10,860 nucleotides of DNA from Burkholderiales bacterium (GTDB taxonomy: Bacteria; Pseudomonadota; Gammaproteobacteria; Burkholderiales; Burkholderiaceae_C): contig CANFYD010000081.1 of NCBI GenBank assembly GCA_947450745.1, positions 1 to 10,860 on the forward strand, written 5' to 3'. The notes beneath the pieces are model-generated. The model searched no databases, had not been told where the DNA came from, and saw only the letters and a list, made by a program, of their open reading frames with translations. A program made the translations under genes and the position numbers. Positions 5,855 through 10,860 of this stretch are shown here, one piece after another. Every line of letters starts with the position of its first letter. Within the stretch, counting starts at the first letter, position 1.

Positions 5855-7408
5855 ATGCGTTTGGACAGACTCCGCTTGGCAACTAAATTGTGGGCGTCCA
5901 TGGTCGTGATGGTGCTGTTAATCGCCATCATCATGGGCCACTCTACTTTCAAATCCCGCGAAGCACGTGGCGCGTTTGGTCTGGCAAACGCAGCAATGGC
6001 GGCTCGCGTGACAGCCGCCAACCAATGGGCGGCGCTGGCCGACTTGAATGCGGTGCGATCCCTGGCCGTGGTGGTATCTGTTGACCCCGGCATCACTGCG
6101 GCCTTTAAGAACCAGATCACGACCACTAATCTTCAAATAGATGAATTGCAAAAATCTTTGGAATCCATGGGACTGTCAGAAGCAGATACTGCTCAAATTG
6201 CAAAAATAGGTAGTCTGCGAAAAATTGTTCTGGATATTAGTGGCCAGAGCACGTTGGTCAAAGTTCTCAAGCCCACAGAGTTTCCTGCGTTGATCGAGAG
6301 TCAATATCGTCCTGCCGTGGCGAGGGTACAAGGGGGATTCCGAGATTTCGTTGCGCTGCAGAATGCGAGCAATGAAAAACTACGCACGAATTTTGAAGCC
6401 AGCGCGCAACAACTTGAACTAGCTTCTGGCTTGGCCTTGGCCGCGGTCATATGCGGTCTTTTGGTGGGCGCAGCATTTCTTATTCGCTCGATTAAACGAC
6501 CGCTGTCCGAGGCCAACGAATTAGCCTCACGTATTGCCGAGGGCGACTTGAGCGCCGATGTTGATGAATCCCGAGCAGACGAATTTGGAGATTTAATACG
6601 CTCACTGGCCGGCATGAACCGTTCGCTGGGACGGATGGTTTCAGAGGTGCGGGGCAGCACTGAAAGCATTGCCAACGCCAGTGCCGAGATCGCAAAAGGC
6701 AACAACGATTTAGCTCACCGCACCGAACAGACATCCAGCAACTTGCAGTCCACCGCATCCAGTATGGATTCCCTGACCCATACCGTGAAAAACAGCGCGG
6801 CCAATGCTCACCAAGCGAGTATCTTGGCGGCCAGCGCATCTTCGGTCGCACAGCGCGGTGGCGAGGCGGTGCGGCAGGTCATCACGACCATGCAAGAGAT
6901 TGACGCGAGCAGCAAGAAGATTTCCGACATCATCGGAGTGATTGATGGCATCGCATTTCAAACCAATATCTTGGCGCTGAATGCCGCCGTCGAAGCGGCT
7001 CGCGCGGGTGAGCAAGGCCGTGGTTTTGCCGTGGTCGCCAGCGAAGTGCGTAGCCTGGCTCAGCGTAGCGCCGAAGCCGCCAAGGAGATCAAAGTGTTGA
7101 TCAGCACCTCGGTGTCCAAAGTTCAATCAGGCACCCAACTGGTGACCGATGCAGGTGCCACCATGGATGAAATTGTCCAGTCCGTACGCCGGGTTGCCGA
7201 TGTGATTGCTGAAATCACCACTGCGGCCAATGAACAGAGCACGGGCATCGCTGGAGTGAATCAGTCCATTGGCGATCTAGACCAAATGACTCAGCAAAAT
7301 GCAGCGCTGGTCGAGCAAAGCGCTGCGGCCGCAGAAAGTCTGAGCGAGCAAGCCGACCGGATGAAGCACGCGGTTGCGGTGTTCAAGATTGCTGATGTTG
7401 CTGGTTAA
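5855..7408 (+). CDS. Methyl-accepting chemotaxis protein (transmembrane chemoreceptor)
   Basis: A 517-residue receptor. The ATG at 5855 is preferred because GGGG lies 6 bases before it; an in-frame ATG at 5843 adds four residues but lacks a ribosome-binding site. Order: TM1 at about 12-29, a periplasmic region of about 155 residues (30-188) whose size and helical character fit a four-helix-bundle sensor, TM2 at about 189-209, HAMP at about 210-262, then a cytoplasmic coiled-coil signalling domain with the conserved hairpin tip at 363-395 (IDGIAFQTNILALNAAVEAA, then RAGEQGRGFAVVA), which binds CheA and CheW. There is no NWETF-type CheR-tethering pentapeptide at the C-terminus (it ends VFKIADVAG). 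No che or flagellar genes adjoin it, so it is an orphan receptor. Ligand unknown. The sensor half looks more AT-rich than the signalling half. Confidence 0.96.
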   Translation: MRLDRLRLATKLWASMVVMVLLIAIIMGHSTFKSREARGAFGLANAAMAARVTAANQWAALADLNAVRSLAVVVSVDPGITAAFKNQITTTNLQIDELQKSLESMGLSEADTAQIAKIGSLRKIVLDISGQSTLVKVLKPTEFPALIESQYRPAVARVQGGFRDFVALQNASNEKLRTNFEASAQQLELASGLALAAVICGLLVGAAFLIRSIKRPLSEANELASRIAEGDLSADVDESRADEFGDLIRSLAGMNRSLGRMVSEVRGSTESIANASAEIAKGNNDLAHRTEQTSSNLQSTASSMDSLTHTVKNSAANAHQASILAASASSVAQRGGEAVRQVITTMQEIDASSKKISDIIGVIDGIAFQTNILALNAAVEAARAGEQGRGFAVVASEVRSLAQRSAEAAKEIKVLISTSVSKVQSGTQLVTDAGATMDEIVQSVRRVADVIAEITTAANEQSTGIAGVNQSIGDLDQMTQQNAALVEQSAAAAESLSEQADRMKHAVAVFKIADVAG

Positions 7409-7422
7409 GCCACAGCTGTGGC
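7409..7422 (+). terminator. Palindrome directly after the chemoreceptor stop
   Basis: GCCACAGCTGTGGC is a perfect 14-bp palindrome that begins on the base after the TAA. As RNA it can fold as a GCCAC/GTGGC stem with an AGCT loop. There is no following U-run. It lies in the 62-bp gap between the convergent chemoreceptor and trpS genes and may be a weak terminator or 3'-end protector. Confidence 0.35.
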
Positions 7423-7470
7423 GGACTTGCAGCAGCCGATCCCTCTGCCGCCCAGGCTCCTGACCTCAGC

Positions 7471-8796
7471 TCAAGCCTCAGCCGCTTGCAAAGCGCTCAG
7501 CGCCGCCGCCACGGCCGCAGCTTCCACGCCCTCAGCGCGCTGCACCGGGGCTTCGGTCAGCGCAGCGGCGCCGTCCTTTTTCAAGCGAGCAACCCATTGG
7601 CCGGCGGAGCGACCGTCGGCAAAGGCGTCGCTTTGCAGCAGCAGGTGGCCGTCGGCGGCGTTCAGTTTGAAATAGAAGCGGCCATCGGCTTCGCGGTATT
7701 GCTTGAACACAGGCAAGGCCGCTTTGACGTGCGCCGCCCCAGCCATGGTTGCAGTTCCAGTCAAGGCCGCCGCCGCGATCGCGGTGAAGTTGCGCAAGCC
7801 CACCGCTTGGCGCAACTCGGCCAACAGCGGCGCGGCCAGCGCGCGGGCCTTGGCGGCGCCGATCTGCAGCGCCGCTTCGATGCGCTCCGGGTGGGCCATC
7901 AGCTCGGCGTAGCGGGCGCGCATCGGCCCGATTTGCGCGTCGATCAGCTCGAACAATTGCTGCTTGGCCTCGCCCCAGGCCAGGCCGGCGCGCAAGGCGG
8001 CGCGGAACGCCAAGCGCTGCTCGGTGCTGGCAAAGGCGTCATAAATCGTCACCAGCGCTTGGCCGTCCGGGTCTTTGGGCTCGCCCGGCAGCTTGGAGTC
8101 GGTGACGATGTGGGCTATCGCGTCTTTCAAACTCTTGGCCCCGCCTTCAAACAGCGGGATCGCGTTGTCGTAGCTCTTCGACATCTTGCGGCCGTCCAGC
8201 CCGGGCAGCAGGGTGGCGTCCTCCGCCACCTCCGCCTCGGGCAGAACGAAGAACTCACGCCCCTGGCCGAACAAATGGTTGAAGCGCTGCGCCACGTCGC
8301 GCGCCATTTCGATGTGCTGGACTTGGTCGCGGCCCACCGGCACGCGGTGGGCGTTGAACATCAGGATGTCAGCCGCCATCAGGATCGGGTAGCTGTACAG
8401 CCCCATCGTGATGCCGGCGTCGATATCCTCACCCACAGCCAAGTTGGCATCGGTCGCCCCCTTGTACGCGTGGGCCCGGTTCATCTGGCCCTTCGAGGTG
8501 ACGCAGGTCAGCAACCAGGTCAGTTCGGGGATTTCGGGGATGTCGCTCTGCCGGTAGAAGGTGACGCGCTCGGTGTCCAGCCCGGCGGCCAGCCAGGTGG
8601 CGGCGATCTCCAGACGCGAGCGGGCGATGCGGGCCGGGTCGTCGCACTTGATCAGCGCGTGGTAATCGGCCATGAAGAAAAAGCTCTCCACGCCGGGCTC
8701 GCGGCTGGCCGCAATGGCCGGGCGGATGGCACCGACATAGTTGCCAAGATGGAGAGTGCCGGTGGTGGTGATGCCGGTCAGAACGCGTTGGGTCAT
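7471..8796 (-). CDS. trpS: Tryptophan-tRNA ligase, long form with C-terminal extension
   Basis: A 441-residue cytoplasmic class Ic aminoacyl-tRNA synthetase that charges tRNA-Trp. The HIGH-type motif TLHLGN is at 14-19 and KMSKS at 204-208; the Rossmann core and helical domain run to about 335, the length of the whole E. coli enzyme (334). About 105 further residues follow: an Ala-rich link, then PVFKQYREADGRFYFKLNA at 362-380 continuing ADGHLLLQSDAFADGRSAGQ to 400, which resembles the YegP/DUF1508 fold, and an Ala-rich tail. The ATG at 8796 (AGAG 7 bases upstream) is preferred over an in-frame TTG at 8811. It is 68 bp downstream of psd on the same strand, with a strong hairpin between. The core identification is firm; the extension's identity is an inference. 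Confidence 0.96.
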   Translation of the reverse strand: MTQRVLTGITTTGTLHLGNYVGAIRPAIAASREPGVESFFFMADYHALIKCDDPARIARSRLEIAATWLAAGLDTERVTFYRQSDIPEIPELTWLLTCVTSKGQMNRAHAYKGATDANLAVGEDIDAGITMGLYSYPILMAADILMFNAHRVPVGRDQVQHIEMARDVAQRFNHLFGQGREFFVLPEAEVAEDATLLPGLDGRKMSKSYDNAIPLFEGGAKSLKDAIAHIVTDSKLPGEPKDPDGQALVTIYDAFASTEQRLAFRAALRAGLAWGEAKQQLFELIDAQIGPMRARYAELMAHPERIEAALQIGAAKARALAAPLLAELRQAVGLRNFTAIAAAALTGTATMAGAAHVKAALPVFKQYREADGRFYFKLNAADGHLLLQSDAFADGRSAGQWVARLKKDGAAALTEAPVQRAEGVEAAAVAAALSALQAAEA

Positions 8797-8838
8797 GGGG
8801 AATCTCTGCAAAATTGTCTTGAAGGTCGCTGGGCGGCG

Positions 8839-8869
8839 GCTGAAACCAGCCAGCGCGGCTGATTTCAGC
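8839..8869 (-). terminator. 13-bp hairpin across the psd stop, in the psd-trpS gap
   Basis: Arms 8839-8851 and 8857-8869 pair over 13 positions with a 5-base loop. The single mismatch in DNA becomes a G-U wobble in the minus-strand RNA, so the stem is continuous only in that transcript. The arm includes the psd stop codon (8865-8867), and the hairpin ends about 42 bases before the trpS ATG. No U-run follows. It may terminate, process or stabilise the psd message, or act in the trpS leader. Confidence 0.5.
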
Positions 8870-9716
8870 GCTCGGCCATCGCCTCACCTAACTTGATCGC
8901 CCCACCCGGCTGCCAGCTCGGGTTGAAGGCCAGCGGGCCGCTGGCCGCTTTGGGGAACAGCATCACCACCGTCGAGCCGAGCAAAAAACGGCCCATCTCT
9001 TCGCCCTTTTTCAACAATCGGCGCTGATCGGAGTAATCCCAATTGCGCAGGTGGCCGGGACGCGGCGGGTTGACGACGCCGTGCCAGACGGTGGCCATGC
9101 TGCCGACGATGGTGGCGCCCACCAGCACCAGCACCCAGGGGCCGTCCTTGCCCTCGAACACGCAGACGACGCGCTCGTTGCGGGCACACAGGCCGGGCAC
9201 GCCGCGCGACGTCGTCGGGTTGACCGAGAACAGCTCGCCCGGCACATGGATCATGCGCAGCAGCCGCCCGGCGCAGGGCATGTGGATGCGGTGATAGTCG
9301 CGCGGGCTCAGGTAGAGGTTGGCAAACGAGCCGTCCTTGAACTGCGCCGCCAGCTCGGCATCGCCGCCCACCAGCGCCGTGGTGGAAAAGCTGTGGCCCT
9401 TGGCCTGGAAGATCTGGTCGCCCGCAATCGCCCCGAACTGGCTGATAGCCCCGTCCACCGGGCAGATCAGTGCGGCGCTGGCCAGCGGCCGGGCACCGGG
9501 CTTCAGCGCGCGGGTGAAAAAGTCGTTGAAGCTGGTGTAGCTGCTGATGTCGGGGTTGGCCGCCTCGGCCATGTTGACGTTGTAGCGCTTCACAAAACGG
9601 CGAATGATGGTGGTCGTCAGCCAGCCCATGCGGGACCCTGCGACCAGCCCGCCAAACCGGGTCATGGCCTGTTTGGGCATCAGGTATTGAGGCAGTACGG
9701 CAAGGCGATCGGACAC
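8865..9716 (-). CDS. psd: Phosphatidylserine decarboxylase proenzyme
   Basis: A 283-residue inner-membrane-associated enzyme that makes phosphatidylethanolamine from phosphatidylserine using a pyruvoyl group. The self-cleavage motif LGST is at 246-249, cutting between Gly247 and Ser248 to give a beta chain (1-247) and a small alpha chain with N-terminal pyruvoyl. The self-processing triad is visible: Asp88 (PVDGAIS), His145 (YHRIHMP) and Ser248, matching E. coli Asp90/His147/Ser254. It starts with GTG at 9716: the first residues (LAVLPQYLMPK) align with the E. coli N-terminus (FKLSLQYILPK), and AGG lies 7 bases upstream. It is shorter than E. coli Psd at the C-terminus, lacking the acidic tail. 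It is followed by trpS and is divergent from trhO. Confidence 0.97.
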   Translation of the reverse strand: MSDRLAVLPQYLMPKQAMTRFGGLVAGSRMGWLTTTIIRRFVKRYNVNMAEAANPDISSYTSFNDFFTRALKPGARPLASAALICPVDGAISQFGAIAGDQIFQAKGHSFSTTALVGGDAELAAQFKDGSFANLYLSPRDYHRIHMPCAGRLLRMIHVPGELFSVNPTTSRGVPGLCARNERVVCVFEGKDGPWVLVLVGATIVGSMATVWHGVVNPPRPGHLRNWDYSDQRRLLKKGEEMGRFLLGSTVVMLFPKAASGPLAFNPSWQPGGAIKLGEAMAER

Positions 9717-9737
9717 AGTGAAGCCTGTTGTTTTGAG

Positions 9738-9791
9738 GGTTGGCGGGATTGTAGGGGTGGCCCCTCGTTACCATGTGCGGCTTCGCCAACC
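9738..9791. promoter_or_regulatory. Inverted repeats in the psd/trhO divergent promoter region
   Basis: GGTTGGCG (9738-9745) and CGCCAACC (9784-9791) are perfect 8-bp inverted arms, and inside them AGGGG (9753-9757) pairs with CCCCT (9761-9765). They lie in the 88-bp gap that must contain both start regions. This could be a shared regulatory site or a 5' leader structure of trhO; in GC-rich DNA chance is also possible. No clear -10/-35 was found. Confidence 0.25.
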
Positions 9792-9804
9792 GACCCGGCC
9801 CTGT

Positions 9805-10629
9805 ATGTCTGAAGCTCATATTCACAGCTCCTTTTACCGCTTCGTCGCTGTGACGGACCCGGAAGCCGCCGCCGCACGCCTGCGCGAACTGAGCACCGGC
9901 CTGGGCGGCAATGTGCTGCTGGCCCCGGAAGGCATCAGCGGCGCGGTGGCCGGCCCGCCGCCAGTGCTGCAGGCGTTCGAGAGCGCGCTGCACAGCGACC
10001 CGGTCTTTGCCGGCGCGTTTGTCGGCATGCTGTTCAAGCACAGCGACTGCACTCATCCGCCCTTCACCCTGCTCAAGGTGCATTGCAAGCCGGAGATCGT
10101 CGCCTTTGGCGTGCCCGGCGTCAGCGGCTTGCCCGACCCGGCCAAGCCGGACACCCATGTCTCCCCCGCCGCTTGGCGCGAGCTGATCCAGCAACCCGAT
10201 GTGCTGGTGCTGGACAACCGCAACTCGTTCGAGTTCCGCCTCGGGCACTTTGCCGGCGCCGTCGACCCGCAGGTGAAGCATTTCCGCGATTTCCCGGCCT
10301 ATGTGGCCAGCCATGCGGACGCCTGGAAGGCCGAGGGCAAGCGCATCGCCATGTATTGCACCGGCGGCATCCGCTGTGAAAAAACCAGCGCCTGGATGCA
10401 GGACCAGGGCTTGGACGTCTACCAGCTCGACGGCGGCATCGTCAGCTATTTCGAAGCCCTGCCGGATGCCGAGCGCGACTGGCAAGGCGAATGCTTTGTG
10501 TTCGACAAACGCATCGCCATCGACACCCACCGCCAAGAAACCACCACCACCGCCGAGCAGGTTTATGCCGACGAACCGGACGGCGCTTGGCGGCTGGCCC
10601 GCGCGCGCCGGCTCGACCCCCAGGGCTAG
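9805..10629 (+). CDS. trhO: tRNA uridine-34 hydroxylase TrhO (rhodanese-domain protein)
   Basis: A 274-residue protein of the TrhO (YceA, UPF0176) family, which uses O2 to hydroxylate U34 in tRNA anticodons (ho5U), the first step to the cmo5U/mcmo5U wobble bases. An N-terminal ferredoxin-like domain covers about 8-105 (FYRFVAV, NVLLAPEGISGAVAG). A rhodanese domain covers about 120-225 (VLVLDNRNSFEFRLGHFAGA) with the active-site loop CTGGIRCEK at 185-193 (Cys185, Cys191). It ends soon after FVFDKR (231-236) and so lacks the longer Cys-rich tail of the 350-residue E. coli protein, making it a short form. The start at 9805 is chosen because family similarity begins with HSSFYRF right after it; an open frame extends to 9718 but that stretch lies in the psd promoter region. 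No clear Shine-Dalgarno sequence is visible. Confidence 0.94.
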   Translation: MSEAHIHSSFYRFVAVTDPEAAAARLRELSTGLGGNVLLAPEGISGAVAGPPPVLQAFESALHSDPVFAGAFVGMLFKHSDCTHPPFTLLKVHCKPEIVAFGVPGVSGLPDPAKPDTHVSPAAWRELIQQPDVLVLDNRNSFEFRLGHFAGAVDPQVKHFRDFPAYVASHADAWKAEGKRIAMYCTGGIRCEKTSAWMQDQGLDVYQLDGGIVSYFEALPDAERDWQGECFVFDKRIAIDTHRQETTTTAEQVYADEPDGAWRLARARRLDPQG

Positions 10630-10637
10630 CGCCCTGG
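10620..10637 (+). terminator. Hairpin across the trhO stop codon
   Basis: CCAGGGC (10620-10626) and GCCCTGG (10631-10637) form a perfect 7-bp stem; the 4-base loop TAGC contains the TAG stop (10627-10629). No strong U-run follows (CACGCTTTCC). It is probably a 3'-end structure or weak terminator. Confidence 0.4.
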
Positions 10638-10649
10638 CACGCTTTCCAA

Positions 10650-10717
10650 CGTAGGGCGGGTCGCGACCCGCGTGCGGCCGGTGCAGGGCGATCATTCGGC
10701 TCGAGACCCGCCCTACG
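10650..10717. repeat. REP/BIME-like palindromic repeat pair
   Basis: CGTAGGGCGGGTCGCG (10650-10665) and its inverse CGAGACCCGCCCTACG (10702-10717) match at 15 of 16 bases, with a 36-base centre. The left unit has the classic REP layout: a GTAG head (10651-10654) followed by a perfect 16-bp palindrome GCGGGTCGCGACCCGC (10656-10671). The right unit is inverted with its own GTAG head on the minus strand, giving a BIME-like doublet. It occupies the gap between trhO and the MurA-like gene. A degenerate copy is at 1630-1669. Confidence 0.65.
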
Positions 10718-10780
10718 GACTCAAAACACGCTCTTTTTAGCCCCGACAATCAGCCCTGACCTCCCCAGCTGCAACAGCCC

Positions 10781-10860
10781 ATGTCCAATCTCATCGTTCA
10801 CGGCGGCACGCCCCTTGCGGGCCGCATCATCCCTTCGGCCAACAAGAATGCGGTGCTGCC
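10781..10860 (+). CDS. murA: MurA-like UDP-GlcNAc enolpyruvyl transferase, N-terminus only (partial)
   Basis: The frame from the ATG at 10781 runs open to the window edge: 26 full codons and part of one more. It aligns without gaps to the E. coli MurA start: GG at 8-9, G14, then PSANKNAVLP at 18-27, placing the UDP-GlcNAc-binding Lys22 and Asn23 at the same positions. MurA transfers enolpyruvate from PEP to UDP-GlcNAc, the first committed step of peptidoglycan synthesis. The usual SGAKNAALP is SANKNAVLP here, suggesting a divergent paralogue; the related EPSP-synthase family (PGSKS) is a less likely alternative. The active-site Cys lies beyond the window. Confidence 0.75.
   Translation, partial: MSNLIVHGGTPLAGRIIPSANKNAVL

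Noticed and set aside
7486..8862. A 458-codon open frame on the plus strand opposite trpS
   Set aside because: It mirrors the synthetase codons, has no recognisable domain and no ribosome-binding site; trpS has intact HIGH and KMSKS motifs.
8884..10749. A 621-codon open frame on the minus strand
   Set aside because: It runs antisense to the whole of trhO and out of frame across psd, both of which have intact family motifs. Its translation is Arg/Ala/Gly/His-rich with no motif, typical of a GC-rich shadow frame.

Overview
The window reads as chromosomal DNA of a betaproteobacterium, most likely of the order Burkholderiales (Comamonadaceae or the Leptothrix/Rubrivivax neighbourhood). The grounds are the high GC content, dense coding with long antisense shadow frames, and the gene set: cytochrome b561 plus YceI pair, long-form TrpRS, short-form TrhO and a MurA-like start. 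This placement is an inference from protein character; no database search was possible. Almost everything is core or housekeeping. I see no transposase, integrase, phage gene, CRISPR array, toxin module or RNA gene.

Layout, left to right. (1) Positions 1-1585, plus strand: the last codons of what looks like a cytochrome b561, overlapping by ATGA the first of two exported YceI-family genes, then the second yceI and an 81-residue membrane protein. (2) Positions 1586-1739: a convergent gap holding a degenerate REP-like repeat and a second repeat-like motif. (3) Positions 1740-5420, minus strand: a CHRD-domain lipoprotein (transcribed first), a long-chain acyl-CoA ligase and a patatin-like phospholipase. 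Each is separated from the next by 160-220 bp carrying hairpins or operator-like palindromes, so they look like separate units rather than one tight operon. (4) Positions 5421-5854: the largest gap (434 bp), a divergent control region that turns AT-rich towards the chemoreceptor. (5) Positions 5855-7408, plus strand: a transmembrane methyl-accepting chemotaxis protein with no other chemotaxis gene beside it. (6) Positions 7471-9716, minus strand: psd (phosphatidylserine decarboxylase) followed by trpS, separated by 68 bp with a strong hairpin over the psd stop codon. (7) Positions 9805-10629, plus strand: trhO, divergent from psd. (8) Positions 10630-10780: a REP/BIME-like palindromic repeat. 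(9) Positions 10781-10860: the start of a MurA-like gene, cut by the window edge.

The genes do not form one pathway. Two themes recur: envelope and lipid metabolism (b561/YceI, acyl-CoA ligase, patatin lipase, Psd, MurA) and translation (TrpRS, TrhO). The most interesting points are a TrpRS with an extra C-terminal region of about 105 residues containing a YegP/DUF1508-like segment, GTAG-headed palindromic repeats at two intergenic sites, a perfect 14-bp palindrome in front of the patatin gene, and an unusual K22-region motif in the MurA-like start. I found no convincing new multi-gene system.
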